A stretch of DNA of 64,000 bases from CAYRVF01 sp964427535 (GCA_964427535.1 CAYRVF010000002.1:1-64000), one strand, 5' to 3'; shown: positions 1 to 8,914, counted from the stretch's first letter. The notes: generated by a model from the sequence alone, not told the origin. Made by a program: numbers and translations.

Positions 1-790
1 CGGTGATCCGCGCGTCGAGGCCCGCGTCGTCCAAGAGCGCCTGCAACTTGACAGATGAAACGGGAGAGCCGGCCTGCCCGTATGGCAGCGGGTCAGGACC
101 TGTGGGTTGGGTCGCCAGCAGCCGCCACGGGGCGCTCTCTCCGAGCGCGAAGAGAAACAGCAGCCCGCGTCGCCCAGCCACCACATGGGCGACACCACTG
201 GCAAGGTCGGCGTCGAGCTCGAGATCGGCCAGCACGACTTCCTGCCCGTAGGGTCCGCCGTGCCACCCGATACCGGCAGAGAGACGTACCAGGCTCTCGG
301 GGCCGTCGCAGCCGACCACGAAATCGCACTCTGTGTGTTCGAGCCCAGCCGGTGACCGGAGGGTTGCGTGTGCGCTGGCGACCCCATCCCGCACCTCGAT
401 CAGCTCGGTGCCGCGTTCGACTGTGACCCCTCGGTCCGCGAGCGCTTGTGAGAGCACCGTCTCCACATCCATCTGCCGCATGAGCGAGAGGTGTGGGAAC
501 GCCGTGTCCGACAGCGCAAGCTCACCCAGCCGGGCACGTACCACTCGCGAGCCCAGGTGCAGGTGGACCTCGGGGGCGATATCCGCCCGTGCCAGCAACC
601 GCTCCGTAACGTCAAGCGGGCGAAGTACCTCGAGCGTGCGGGGGTGCACGATGAGCGCGCGGGAGGGCCGAAACGCCTCGCGTCGCCGCTCGACGATGCG
701 CACATGTGCACCGAGGACATGCGCTTGTAATGCTAGGGTGAGCCCGGTCGGGCCAGCACCCACCACAAGAACGTCTGCCGGATGCATCAT
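1..790 (-). CDS. FAD-dependent aromatic-ring monooxygenase (PheA/TfdB type), C-terminus outside window
   Basis: Translating the minus strand from 790 gives an uninterrupted frame to the window edge. It opens with a Rossmann FAD-binding motif (VLVVGAGPTGLTLA) followed by the acidic ribose-binding position in IVERR. Near residue 160 lies the second FAD motif region (DFVVGCDGPESLVR), typical of PheA/TfdB hydroxylases that use NAD(P)H and O2 to hydroxylate aromatic rings. The start ATG at 790-788 overlaps the TGA of the upstream gene (ATGA), so the two are translationally coupled. About 263 residues are visible of an expected 400-550; the substrate-binding half is missing, so the substrate cannot be named. 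Confidence 0.85.
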   Translation of the reverse strand, partial: MMHPADVLVVGAGPTGLTLALQAHVLGAHVRIVERRREAFRPSRALIVHPRTLEVLRPLDVTERLLARADIAPEVHLHLGSRVVRARLGELALSDTAFPHLSLMRQMDVETVLSQALADRGVTVERGTELIEVRDGVASAHATLRSPAGLEHTECDFVVGCDGPESLVRLSAGIGWHGGPYGQEVVLADLELDADLASGVAHVVAGRRGLLFLFALGESAPWRLLATQPTGPDPLPYGQAGSPVSSVKLQALLDDAGLDARIT

Positions 791-1362
791 GCGGCCTCCA
801 CCGGACGCCACCACGCCTTCGCGGCGCCGGATGTGGTGTCGAGCAGGTGTGGTGAAGCGATAAGCGCGTCCCTTCGCACTCCCGGCAGCACCATGTAATG
901 GATCGAGCCTGGCTCACTCCCTATCGCGAGCACCCGCCACAGAGAGCGAGCATAATGCTCGGCGCGCTCCGGGCCATCCCACTCATAGACACCCCGGTAG
1001 ACGCCGTGCTCGTCGTTGGCACACCACAGCTTTGAGACAAAGCCGGGGAAGCCCACGAACAGCGGGGTGTTGAGCAGACTCTCCCAGCGGAAAATGGCGT
1101 GTGTCCGCCGACCCCGCACGGCCCAGGCCCAGAGTCGGAACTCCACCACCAGGGCGCAGGGGTTCGTTGGCGTGCCGTCGACGACCGTCTCCCGATAGAC
1201 TCGCGCCGACGTGCCATCCGCGAATCGCAGCCGCATCCCGACATGCTTGCGCGGGAGATGAATACGGCGCTGTGCCAGCATCCCAATAGTGCTCACGACG
1301 CAGCGGATCTCTGCCCACGCCGCGACCCTATATGGTAGCGGTGCTTTCTCATTCAACATCAT
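787..1362 (-). CDS. uncharacterised protein coupled to the FAD monooxygenase
   Basis: The 191-residue product has no motif I can assign. The C-terminal half is rich in Trp, Tyr and His (for example VYEWDGPERAEHYARSLW), which would suit a small alpha/beta fold, but this is only an impression. The ATG pair at 1362/1359 is preferred because GAGGCG lies about 8 nt upstream; an in-frame ATG at 1404 would add 14 residues. The gene ends inside the start codon of the monooxygenase gene, so a role linked to that enzyme, such as handling its substrate or product, is likely but unproven. Confidence 0.6.
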   Translation of the reverse strand: MMLNEKAPLPYRVAAWAEIRCVVSTIGMLAQRRIHLPRKHVGMRLRFADGTSARVYRETVVDGTPTNPCALVVEFRLWAWAVRGRRTHAIFRWESLLNTPLFVGFPGFVSKLWCANDEHGVYRGVYEWDGPERAEHYARSLWRVLAIGSEPGSIHYMVLPGVRRDALIASPHLLDTTSGAAKAWWRPVEAA

Positions 1363-1474
1363 TGAGCGCCTCGGTTCCAGCGGCATGATACGTTTCATGC
1401 GCACTCATGCATACTCACATGTTTGGGGCCGGCTCGACACACTGACAAGCCGGCTCCTGGCACACATGCATCCT

Positions 1475-1930
1475 TCACCCGATCGGAGCCAGTGTTGGTG
1501 GTCGCTCCGCGGGCACGGGTATCTCTGCCTGACTCACCTCCATGCCATCCGGGCCGGCGATCACGTAGGCGAGCATGGCGGCGAACCCGGCCAGACCGAA
1601 CGCGAGGCCGACAAGTCCACCCGCCAGCAGGACGATGAACCACGTCTTGTCGAGGAGTCGGTAGGTGTTGATGAGCGCGCCAATCCACGCCACCAGGTCT
1701 ACGACGCAGCCAGCTGCAGCGACGATGAAGCCGACGATCATGAAGCCGACCATCGTCCAGAAGAAGCCGTCGGTTGTGGGAACGAAGTCATAGCCGTTCC
1801 CGTAGGGCGCGGGAGTGAAGTGACCGCCGTATGCGAACATCAGGCCGAGACTCACGCCCCCGACGAGGAATCCTCCGGCACAGAGAATCAGACCCACGAT
1901 CCAAGTCTTGGAAATTGTGGATTTCGTCAT
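1475..1930 (-). CDS. small integral membrane protein of unknown function
   Basis: The 151-residue protein has three to four hydrophobic helices (about residues 10-32, 57-80, 82-93 and 98-122) and a short hydrophilic Pro-rich C-terminus. Glycines are frequent in the helices. The start has a good ribosome site (AAAGGAAA about 7 nt upstream). The gene stands alone, with a short gap to the flavodoxin gene on the same strand. No family was recognised. I saw no GTGA-repeat promoter upstream, so it is probably outside the regulon described in the findings. Confidence 0.7.
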   Translation of the reverse strand: MTKSTISKTWIVGLILCAGGFLVGGVSLGLMFAYGGHFTPAPYGNGYDFVPTTDGFFWTMVGFMIVGFIVAAAGCVVDLVAWIGALINTYRLLDKTWFIVLLAGGLVGLAFGLAGFAAMLAYVIAGPDGMEVSQAEIPVPAERPPTLAPIG

Positions 1931-1991
1931 GGTCGTTTCCTTTCAGACTCAGCCCGTCTGAGACTCAGCACACGTCACCACGGTGCTCGCC

Positions 1992-2489
1992 TTAGGGCTT
2001 ACTCGCCCCGTGCGCGACGGCAGCCCTGGTGTGTGTAGTCTCGTACCTCTTCTCAAGCTGTGCCGCCCAGCGTGCCGCTCGCGCTTCTTCTCCGGGTTCC
2101 AAGGGGCCCTGCGTGCTTGTCACGAAGAAGCTCTCCGGCGGGACCAGCGGCTCGATGCCCAGCGTGCGTAGGCGCTTGGCGATGCTCTCCGCGGCAGACC
2201 CGGTCATCCAGTGGGACTTGTGGAATCGGGTGTCAAAACAGGCAACTGCCGCGCCGCCCTTTATGTGAGATGCGGCGTGCTTGAGTAGCGTTTGCATTGC
2301 CTGCGTTGGCCTCCATCCCTGTGTGGGGCAGCCCAGAATGAGCAGGTCTGCCTCCTCAAGCTCGCATGGCTGTGCGGGATCAACCCGGGCCGCCTGGGCC
2401 GGGCCATACGCCCGCAATTGCTCGGCGATCGCCTCGGCAATGACTTTCGTGTTGCCAAACTGCGAGTCATACACAATCAGGGTGTTCAT
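1992..2489 (-). CDS. flavodoxin-family protein
   Basis: The 165-residue product begins MNTLIVYDSQFGNTKVIAEA, the FMN phosphate-binding loop of flavodoxins (T/S-x-G-N-T). It also has the middle strand LLILGCPTQGWRP, which in flavodoxins covers the isoalloxazine ring. It should be a soluble FMN electron carrier or quinone/disulfide reductase. The start at 2489 is chosen over an upstream in-frame ATG because AGGAGG sits 5 nt before it and the fold begins there. A 16-bp-arm hairpin lies in the leader region (2580-2621). A degenerate GTGA box may lie at 2596-2633, with repeats 32 bp apart but a poor -10. Confidence 0.85.
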   Translation of the reverse strand: MNTLIVYDSQFGNTKVIAEAIAEQLRAYGPAQAARVDPAQPCELEEADLLILGCPTQGWRPTQAMQTLLKHAASHIKGGAAVACFDTRFHKSHWMTGSAAESIAKRLRTLGIEPLVPPESFFVTSTQGPLEPGEEARAARWAAQLEKRYETTHTRAAVAHGASKP

Positions 2490-2579
2490 AGGAGCCTCCT
2501 TGTGGAACGCTCCAGACATGCTCGCCATATGGCTGCATGGCCTGTTAGGAGCGCGTCTCCACATCCCTAGTAGAGAGGC

Positions 2580-2621
2580 AGAGATCTTGCGGAGGTGTCA
2601 CAACGCCTCCGCGAGATCTCT
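2580..2621. repeat. long hairpin between USP and flavodoxin genes
   Basis: Two 16-nt arms (2580-2595 and 2606-2621) pair at 15 of 16 positions around a 10-nt loop. The loop contains TGTCAC, which is GTGACA on the minus strand. There is no T-run on either side, so a simple rho-independent terminator is doubtful. It may limit read-through from the USP gene (stop at 2675), fold in the flavodoxin leader, or act as an operator. Confidence 0.6.
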
Positions 2622-2674
2622 CGACAGGCTCACAGTCCAGATATCGCGCCCCACTCTCTCTGCGCGTGAGGCTC

Positions 2675-3586
2675 TCAAATGGCGAAATCCTCGCTGCGAT
2701 CAGCCATACCAGCGGGGATTGCCCCTCGCGGTTGGACGATGAGCATGGGCGCTTCCACTTCCTCGATCATGCTCGCGGTCACACTCCCGAAGAAGGCGTC
2801 TGACGTGCCGCTCTGCCCATGGCTGGCCATCACGATCATGCCGCCGTTCACTTGCCGCCATACAGCTTCGATGCCGCTGATGGGAGTGCCGTACCGGAGC
2901 TCTGTGACGGCATGCCCGCCACTCTGGGCAATCTCTTCTCGCACGGACTGCAGATACTCTCTGGCCTCACGCTCGATGTCCGCGGTCGCCCGCGCCTGCG
3001 GATCGAGCACGCGCAGTAGCACCAGGTATGATCCAAAGTCGCGCGCAAGCGCCTCGGCATACTGGAGGGCAGTCTCAGCCAGCCGTGAACCGTCGAGGGG
3101 GACAATAATGGGCGCGTCGGCACTGGCGAGCTCAATGGTCGCGGAGCCGCCTGCACGGCACACGAGTATGGGCACGTGTGAGCGAGCCAGCACTGACAAT
3201 GTCGTGCTGGGCGCTGCATGCTCCGGGAGTGTCCAGCGAAGATGCGATGCCATTACAATCACGTCGGCATGGTCGAGCGCCGCCGCGCGAGCGATCCCCG
3301 AGCCTGGCGTGCTCACGAACAGAGTGAGATCGGCGTCGAAGCCTTCGCTGCGGAGTTGTGAGACAATGCGATGCAAGTACGCGTCCGCCTCATCCAAACG
3401 CTCGAAGTTGGAGCTCGCCGCGGCGTCCACATTCGCGGTCGGAAGCCCCTGCGGCAAGCTGGTCCACGGCTCAGCGCGCACGACAAGAATTTGCCCGTGG
3501 TACGCGCGGGCGAGGATGCGGGCACTGCCAAGCGCTACCTCTGAGAATGCACTTCCGTCCAACGGAACCACAACGTGATTAAACAT
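2675..3586 (-). CDS. universal stress protein, two UspA domains
   Basis: The 303-residue protein contains two UspA domains. The first begins MFNHVVVPLDGSAFSEVAL; the second begins near residue 148 with IIVPLDGSRLAETAL. The second keeps the ATP-binding signature GxxGx6GS (HGQSGTSDAFFGSV), while the first is degenerate there (LRWTLPEHAAPSTTLS). Such proteins are cytoplasmic and bind ATP or other adenine nucleotides under energy or redox stress. The start at 3586 has GAAGGA upstream and discards a 122-residue N-terminal extension of the long open frame. The gene has its own GTGA-box promoter at 3695-3758. Confidence 0.9.
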   Translation of the reverse strand: MFNHVVVPLDGSAFSEVALGSARILARAYHGQILVVRAEPWTSLPQGLPTANVDAAASSNFERLDEADAYLHRIVSQLRSEGFDADLTLFVSTPGSGIARAAALDHADVIVMASHLRWTLPEHAAPSTTLSVLARSHVPILVCRAGGSATIELASADAPIIVPLDGSRLAETALQYAEALARDFGSYLVLLRVLDPQARATADIEREAREYLQSVREEIAQSGGHAVTELRYGTPISGIEAVWRQVNGGMIVMASHGQSGTSDAFFGSVTASMIEEVEAPMLIVQPRGAIPAGMADRSEDFAI

Positions 3587-3694
3587 AGGGTCCTTCTTTC
3601 TGCTACCTGGGTAAGGCCGGGCGGAGCCTCGTATGCTGCCTGGCGCAGTGACCCAACGGCGTGCACTTGCACGCCGCGCAACCCTCTGCGAGCT

Positions 3695-3758
3695 ACTGTC
3701 GCCCACCAAAATCACATGCGTGTCACGAGAGAGCCTGGAGGCATAACGGCTGCGGCAC
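3695..3758 (-). promoter_or_regulatory. GTGA-box promoter of the USP gene
   Basis: On the minus strand the repeats are GTGCCG (3758-3753), GTTATG (3747-3742), GTGACA (3726-3721) and GTGATT (3715-3710), spaced 11, 21 and 11. The -10 candidate GACAGT (3700-3695) lies at the standard 15-bp offset. It occupies the gap of about 300 bp between pntB and the USP start. Confidence 0.6.
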
Positions 3759-3890
3759 AAAGACAGCGTGCTGGTGCCTCGAGCTTTCAGTGTGTGACAG
3801 CCGGGGGAATTCTTCGGAAGGGATAAGCACGGACTCGCGCATAGAGGCCGTGAACCCGCGCCCGACGACGTCCCGGCACACCTGTGGGTA

Positions 3891-5333
3891 TTACCGCGCA
3901 GGTGTGCCGGCGGAGGTGACGGTGGCAGATGACGGGGCCACGCGCTGATCATGCGCCTCGGCCTGTTTCAGCAGGTGATTGAGCGCGGTTAGTGTCTCCT
4001 TGGCATCGCCGAACACCATCATGGTGTTCTGGCGATAGAACAGCTCGTTGTCCTCGCCGGCAAAGCCGGGACGCAGGCTGCGTTTCAGAACCATCACATT
4101 CCGCGCTTGGTCCGCGTTGAGGATGGGCATGCCGTAGAGCGGGCTTTCACGCTTGGTGCGTGCCGCCGGATTGACGACGTCATTCGCGCCAACGATGAGC
4201 GCGACATCCGTTGACTGGAAATCGTCGTTGATCTGGTCTGGCTCATAGAGCAGCTCATAGGGCACATTGGCTTCCGCGAGCAGCACGTTCATGTGTCCTG
4301 GCATGCGGCCCGCGACTGGATGTATCGCGAAGCGGACCTGTGTGCCGCGTTGGATGAGCAGCTCCGAAAGCTCCGCGACCGCGTGTTGGGCCTGCGCCAC
4401 TGCCATCCCATACCCCGGCACGATAATCACGGATTGTGCCTGCTCCAGGATGAACGCGGCGGCGTCAGGCGTGTAGCGAATGACCGTGTGCTCCTCGGCC
4501 TCCTGCTGCCCCCGCGATTTCGGGGCCCCCACCGCGCCGAACAACACATTGGTGAAGGATCGGTTCATAGCGCGACTCATCATCATCGAGAGGAAGAAGC
4601 CCGATGTGCCATCGAGCGCACCCGCCACGATTAGCACGTTGTTGCCGATGACGAATCCGGTCGCCGCCGACGCGAGACCCGCATACGAATTGAGCAGCGC
4701 CAGCACCACTGGCATATCCGCGCCGCCAATCGGCAGGATCAAGAGCACGCCGAAGAGCAGCCCGAGCCCGATCATGCCGAAGAAGAGCGCCGTCGCGCCC
4801 GGATTCGGAATAAGCGCGACGAACACACACACCGCGAGCACGAACAGCGCGATCGTCACGATGTTCTGGAACCGATATGTCACTGGGGCGCTCGGCAGAA
4901 GTTCCTGTAGTTTTCCAAAGGCCATCAGGCTCCCCGTAATGGTCAGCGAGCCGAGCAGCACTTCGAACCCGAGGGCCGTCATCTCGATGCCCGCGATGTG
5001 CGGCGCATGCTCGGAATAGGTAACGACGCCCACGAGCGTTGCCGCCAAAGCGCCGAACGAGTGTGAGATGGCGATCCGCTGCGGCATCGCCGTCATAGGC
5101 ATAAAAATGGCCATCGCGGCGCCAATCGCCGACCCGATGGTCACGCCGACCAGAATCCACTGGTATTGCACGATGTCGCCCCGCAGCAGCGTGCCGATAA
5201 TGGCGAGGAGCATGCCGATTTCAGCAAACACCAACCCTCGGCGTGCGGTTTCCGGTGAATTCAACCCTTTGAGTCCAAGGACGAAGAGGATGGTGGCGGC
5301 CAGGTAACAGACGTCAAGGAGCACCGTGTTCAT
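3891..5333 (-). CDS. pntB: NAD(P) transhydrogenase subunit beta
   Basis: The 480-residue product has about eight membrane helices in its first 270 residues. These include the GALAATLVG and GSLTITGSLMAFGKL segments of the proton channel. A soluble NADP(H)-binding domain III follows (VIIVPGYGMAVAQAQHAV, then VALIVGANDVVNPAA near the end). Together with PntAA and PntAB it couples hydride transfer from NADH to NADP+ to proton entry, making NADPH. Its ATG overlaps the pntAB stop by 4 nt, so it is the last gene of a coupled three-gene operon. Length and motifs look complete. Confidence 0.95.
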   Translation of the reverse strand: MNTVLLDVCYLAATILFVLGLKGLNSPETARRGLVFAEIGMLLAIIGTLLRGDIVQYQWILVGVTIGSAIGAAMAIFMPMTAMPQRIAISHSFGALAATLVGVVTYSEHAPHIAGIEMTALGFEVLLGSLTITGSLMAFGKLQELLPSAPVTYRFQNIVTIALFVLAVCVFVALIPNPGATALFFGMIGLGLLFGVLLILPIGGADMPVVLALLNSYAGLASAATGFVIGNNVLIVAGALDGTSGFFLSMMMSRAMNRSFTNVLFGAVGAPKSRGQQEAEEHTVIRYTPDAAAFILEQAQSVIIVPGYGMAVAQAQHAVAELSELLIQRGTQVRFAIHPVAGRMPGHMNVLLAEANVPYELLYEPDQINDDFQSTDVALIVGANDVVNPAARTKRESPLYGMPILNADQARNVMVLKRSLRPGFAGEDNELFYRQNTMMVFGDAKETLTALNHLLKQAEAHDQRVAPSSATVTSAGTPAR

Positions 5334-5647
5334 GGCTGTTTCGCCTTTCCAGTCCGCGTGCCTCGGTCGCCGTGCCGAAACATCCTGAGCATTCGGTCAG
5401 TGATCATGAACCCACCGACGACGTTGATTGTCGCGGCTGTCACCGCGATGACGCCTAGGATGGTGCTTGTGACGCCTTGGTTGCTGCCGGCCGCGACCAG
5501 CGATCCGACAAGCGAGATGCCGGAAATGGCGTTGGTGGCCGACATGAGCGGCGTATGGAGGAGTGGTGGGACATGCCGAATGACTTCATATCCGACGAAT
5601 CCAGCCAGCACGAGAATGTAGAGCGACTCGAACGAGATGGTCGTCAT
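5330..5647 (-). CDS. pntAB: NAD(P) transhydrogenase subunit alpha, membrane part
   Basis: The 105-residue product carries three hydrophobic helices. Its core (LLHTPLMSATNAISGI) is the conserved helix of transhydrogenase domain II contributed by the alpha side. The start at 5647 overlaps the pntAA stop (ATGA), and its own stop overlaps the pntB start. Split alpha subunits (PntAA plus PntAB) are usual in many bacteria outside the enterics. It anchors the NAD-binding subunit to the membrane and forms part of the proton path. Confidence 0.93.
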   Translation of the reverse strand: MTTISFESLYILVLAGFVGYEVIRHVPPLLHTPLMSATNAISGISLVGSLVAAGSNQGVTSTILGVIAVTAATINVVGGFMITDRMLRMFRHGDRGTRTGKAKQP

Positions 5648-6807
5648 ACCGGCACCCCTCCCTGAATGGCGGCACGGACTCCCGGATGAACGATCTCGCC
5701 GTCCCGCGTGATGCAAACACCCTGCACAATCTCGTCGTCAGGTCCAGGGCGCTGACCAGTGGCAGGGTACAGATATCGGAACAGATTCACGAGATTGCGC
5801 GCGTACAACTGGCTCGCGTCGGTGGGCACCCGCGCGGGTAGGTTTGTGGCGCCGATGATACGAACACTCTCGCGCTCGATCTCCACTCCCGCCTGCGTCT
5901 CCTCACAGTTGCCGCCTTGCTCCGCCGCCAAATCCACGATGACGGCGCCCGGGTGCATCTGGCGCACCATCTCGGTCGTAATCAGCAGCGGTGCTGTCTT
6001 GCCGAATACCTGTGCGGTACAGATGACGATATCCGCGCTCGGGAGACGTTCCGCAATCGTCTCCTGCTCGCGCTGGAGGAACACATCGGACTGCTCCCGC
6101 GCGTAGCCCTCCTCAGTCTCACCCTCTGCGGCCGATTCCATGTTGAGGCTCTGCGCGCCGAGACTTTGTATTTGTTCCCGCACCGCGGGCCGCGGATCGA
6201 AGGCCTCCACACGCGCGCCGAGCCGCCTGGCGGTCGCGATGGCCTGCAGGCCGGCCACCCCGGCTCCCAGTACGAGCACAGTGGCTGGACTGACCGTGCC
6301 AGCGGCTGTCATCAAGAGCGGACACATTTTGTCCAGTCGGTCGGCCGCGAGGAGGACCGCTTTGTAGCCAGCAACTGTGGCCATGGAGGTCAGCGCGTCC
6401 ATGCTTTGCGCGCGAGAGATGCGGGGAATGTAGTCGAGCGCGTAGCTGGTGACCCGTCGACGCGCCAGAGACTCGATTCCGTCGAGGTGCGTCAGCGGCT
6501 CCAGAAGGCCGATGCAGATGGCGCCCTCGCGCAGCATCTCGGCTTCCTGTTGTCCCGTGCGCGGATCCCTGCCGGTTGTTGGCAGCACCTTGAAGAGCGC
6601 ATCTACCTGTTGAAAGATGTCCGCGGCATCCACCGTGATGTGGGCGCCAGCCGCCTCATAGGCGGCATCTGCGAAGTGCGCTCCCACGCCTGCACCGGAC
6701 TCGACGAACACGGTATGCGCATCGCGCACAAGCAGCGGCACCACGTTTGGCGTGAGCGCGACCCGCGTCTCGCTCTCACGAGTTTCGTGTACGATTCCAA
6801 TCTGCAT
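5644..6807 (-). CDS. pntAA: NAD(P) transhydrogenase subunit alpha, NAD-binding part
   Basis: The 387-residue protein is related to alanine dehydrogenase. It begins MQIGIVHETRESETRVALTP and contains the NAD-binding Rossmann motif VLVLGAGVAGLQAIATA near residue 170. The mobile-loop and RQD-type region follow. It binds NAD(H) on the cytoplasmic face. AGGAAGG lies about 8 nt upstream of the ATG. The operon is driven by a GTGA-box promoter at 7000-7062, which would tie NADPH supply to the same regulator as the stress proteins. Confidence 0.95.
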   Translation of the reverse strand: MQIGIVHETRESETRVALTPNVVPLLVRDAHTVFVESGAGVGAHFADAAYEAAGAHITVDAADIFQQVDALFKVLPTTGRDPRTGQQEAEMLREGAICIGLLEPLTHLDGIESLARRRVTSYALDYIPRISRAQSMDALTSMATVAGYKAVLLAADRLDKMCPLLMTAAGTVSPATVLVLGAGVAGLQAIATARRLGARVEAFDPRPAVREQIQSLGAQSLNMESAAEGETEEGYAREQSDVFLQREQETIAERLPSADIVICTAQVFGKTAPLLITTEMVRQMHPGAVIVDLAAEQGGNCEETQAGVEIERESVRIIGATNLPARVPTDASQLYARNLVNLFRYLYPATGQRPGPDDEIVQGVCITRDGEIVHPGVRAAIQGGVPV

Positions 6808-6999
6808 CGCAATGCCTTCCTAGTGAGGCGCCAGTGGGTGGCGGAGCCGTCGTCTTCCTCAGCCTGTGCACTGCGTTCCATGTCCACACATCCGCACCGA
6901 ACGTTGCCGACGTACCTCGGCGATCTCACGCCGCCGCGATGGGCGCACAGGCTGGGCCGCGGCTGTTCGCTTACGGTGACAGTGCTATTCCGCCCAATC

Positions 7000-7062
7000 A
7001 GCGTAGACCGCCAACATCACGAACACATCACACACTCGGGCAAGGTGACACGACTCCGTCAC
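7000..7062 (-). promoter_or_regulatory. GTGA-box promoter of pntAA-pntAB-pntB
   Basis: Minus-strand repeats GTGATG (7031-7026) and GTGATG (7020-7015) are 11 bp apart. GTGACG (7062-7057) lies 31 bp further up, and the second repeat is weak. The -10 TACGCT (7005-7000) is at the standard offset. The predicted leader is about 185 nt. This box and the plus-strand box at 7242 share the 535-bp gap 6808-7343, which holds no gene. Confidence 0.7.
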
Positions 7063-7241
7063 AGGCGGGATGTCTTGGTCTTGACGCGTCTCAGAAAGGG
7101 TCTAAGAAGGCTTCATTTCTCACCTTGTGTCAACCGAGCAAGGCGAGATAGGAGGCCGACGAGGGAGATGACGGCCTCGGCTGTGAGGGTTCAACCGTCA
7201 AGCGCAATCACCACGTACGTGCGGACTACTTCTATAGTGTT

Positions 7242-7305
7242 GTGACCACGACGTGCCGATGGAGGCGCGCATTGTGAGTGGTTTGTGAGTGCCGTGCCAC
7301 ATGTT
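7242..7305 (+). promoter_or_regulatory. GTGA-box promoter of the membrane-protein gene at 7344
   Basis: Repeats are GTGACC (7242), GTGCCG (7253), GTGAGT (7274) and GTGAGT (7285), exactly 11-21-11. The -10 candidate is CATGTT (7300-7305). The start codon lies about 32 nt beyond the predicted transcription start. Confidence 0.7.
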
Positions 7306-7343
7306 TCTTGACAGTTCGATGCCTCAAGCAAAGGTAGGGCGTC

Positions 7344-8111
7344 ATGGTCACGACCGAACGTTCATCGCACATGTCATCTCTTCGCATCGTGTACCACGTC
7401 GGTCGAGCTGCTGCGCTCGCCGTGTGCATGTTGTCTGTCGTCTATGCGCTTGTCACGCTTGCGGGTTTGGCGGCTTTGACGTCCCCGCAGAACCCCATCC
7501 CAGATCCCTACTTTCTGGTGATGGAACTGCTGATCGTCATCATGGCGCCGCTGCTGGTGGTCGTCATGGTCACGATTCATCTTACTGCCGCTCCTGAGCG
7601 GCGGGCCTATAGCTTCGCCGCGCTGGCCATGATGATCGTCTGCGCGGGCATCACCTCCAGCGTGCATTTCGTCGTCTTGACGGTCGGCCGTCAGAGTGCA
7701 GTTGCCAACGCAGCGTGGGCGCCACTGTTACTGTCGTTCCACTGGCCATCAGTCAGCTATGCCCTGGACGTCCTTGCCTGGGATTGGTTTTATGGGCTCG
7801 CGTTGCTGGCGGCAGCGCCGGTGTTCGAGAACGGACGACTCGAAGCGGTGGTGCGGAACTGTCTACTTGCCAGTGGGGCGCTGAGTCTGGCCGGTTTGAC
7901 CTTCCTGCCATTTGGCAACATCCAGTTGCGCGCAATAGGCATCGTAGGCTATGCCGGATTCGCACCGGTGGTGTTTGTCCTGGTGGCGATCATGTTCGGG
8001 CGCCGCGCTTCCCAGACGGCCACAACACTGCGTGCCCGCCTTGCCCACATTGCCCAAGACTGTGAGACGCCTGTAGGGCCAGACGTGTACGCCGCACGGG
8101 AACCGCTGTAG
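7344..8111 (+). CDS. six-helix membrane protein of unknown function
   Basis: The 255-residue protein has about six membrane helices (roughly residues 20-44, 58-80, 92-110, 125-165, 175-195 and 198-220) and a basic cytoplasmic tail. Charged residues within helices are few, and no transporter or enzyme motif was recognised. The strong GTGA box directly upstream makes it a member of the inferred regulon. GTA-GGGCGTC before the ATG is a weak ribosome site; an in-frame ATG nine codons later is a possible alternative. Confidence 0.75.
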   Translation: MVTTERSSHMSSLRIVYHVGRAAALAVCMLSVVYALVTLAGLAALTSPQNPIPDPYFLVMELLIVIMAPLLVVVMVTIHLTAAPERRAYSFAALAMMIVCAGITSSVHFVVLTVGRQSAVANAAWAPLLLSFHWPSVSYALDVLAWDWFYGLALLAAAPVFENGRLEAVVRNCLLASGALSLAGLTFLPFGNIQLRAIGIVGYAGFAPVVFVLVAIMFGRRASQTATTLRARLAHIAQDCETPVGPDVYAAREPL

Positions 8112-8399
8112 GGCTGGTTATGGGCATGGCGCGGTCACTGGAAGCGCCATGCCAGAGATGCCCTCCGAACGGTGTGTGAGACATGGATTTCTGTGAGGGT
8201 ATCCGCTGGCAGCTCTTGCTCTCATTCCCCCTTCTTGAAACACTTTCTCAGAGATGTGCATTGCGCGGACACGTCATCAAACCCGGGTGCTCTCACGTCG
8301 AGGTCAGTAGTGCCGGCCACAGATGACCACAGACCCGTGCCGGATGAAGCGGTGACTCTGCTGGGCAGGACGCGCGGCTGGAGTCTTCAGTACTCAGTT
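8112..8399. other. gene-free stretch
   Basis: I see no convincing gene or repeat here. The stretch lies between the membrane-protein gene and the regulatory box of the 82-residue protein gene. Confidence 0.5.
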
Positions 8400-8462
8400 G
8401 TGATGTGGCCGTGATGCGTCACCTCTCCTCGTGACACCGCTGTGATAGCCCGGCGCTATACC
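8400..8462 (+). promoter_or_regulatory. GTGA-box promoter of the 82-residue protein
   Basis: All four repeats are present: GTGATG (8400), GTGATG (8411), GTGACA (8431) and GTGATA (8442), spaced 11-20-11. They are followed by the -10 TATACC (8457). This is one of the best matches in the window. Confidence 0.8.
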
Positions 8463-8534
8463 TCTTTCTCAGAGCATGCAGAGTGGCACGGCGATATGTC
8501 ACTGCCGCATGGGCATGATCGAAGGAGGAACAGC

Positions 8535-8783
8535 ATGTCAGCATGGGAGAACATCCGGCAGCGTGTACAGACTCCGTCACAGGGCGCCGTGGACGACGAT
8601 TTTACGCCCGAGGAACGGAGGCGGCTGATCGCCCTTCGTGCGCGTGCGGCGTCGCTGTGTGTAGCTGAGGTAGCTGGCCTGAATGCCCAACGCCTGGCGT
8701 TTGCCCGCTGGCTTGTGGAGCATGGCTATCTGAGCGAAGGACACGAAGTCACTGTCATCACGTCCAGTGAGAGCAAATGGTGA
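8535..8783 (+). CDS. 82-residue protein, paralogue of the protein at 44085
   Basis: The small soluble protein shares the pattern (F/Y)(T/S)PE-x6-7-LRAR then LxFxRWLVExGxLxE with the 82-residue product at 44085-44333. The central part should form two helices. GAAGGAGG lies about 7 nt upstream of the ATG, which rules out the longer frame from 8442. It is under a perfect GTGA box, so it is probably made under the same stress as the USPs. The function is unknown; a small adaptor or regulator is possible. Confidence 0.75.
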   Translation: MSAWENIRQRVQTPSQGAVDDDFTPEERRRLIALRARAASLCVAEVAGLNAQRLAFARWLVEHGYLSEGHEVTVITSSESKW

Positions 8784-8784
8784 T

Positions 8785-8803
8785 ATGCGTCGTCACGACG
8801 CAT
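8785..8803. repeat. perfect 9-bp-arm inverted repeat after the small gene
   Basis: ATGCGTCGT (8785-8793) and ACGACGCAT (8795-8803) are perfect inverted arms around one base, starting 2 nt after the stop codon. The loop is too tight for an ordinary terminator stem, and no T-run follows. Confidence 0.5.
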
Positions 8804-8851
8804 TGGCTAGCAGACACGCGATGAGATGGCCACTGCGGTCTGCCAACTCTG

Positions 8852-8914
8852 GTGCCTTGATCGTCACGAAGGTCTCCGCACAATGGTCATGTCAGTGAGG
8901 ACTGAGCGTATCTG
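8852..8914 (+). promoter_or_regulatory. degenerate GTGA box before the truncated USP
   Basis: GTGCCT (8852) and GTGAGG (8895) sit at the positions of repeats 1 and 4, while repeats 2 and 3 are poor. TATCTG (8909) is one base off the usual -10 offset. The decay matches the loss of the gene it would serve. Confidence 0.35.
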
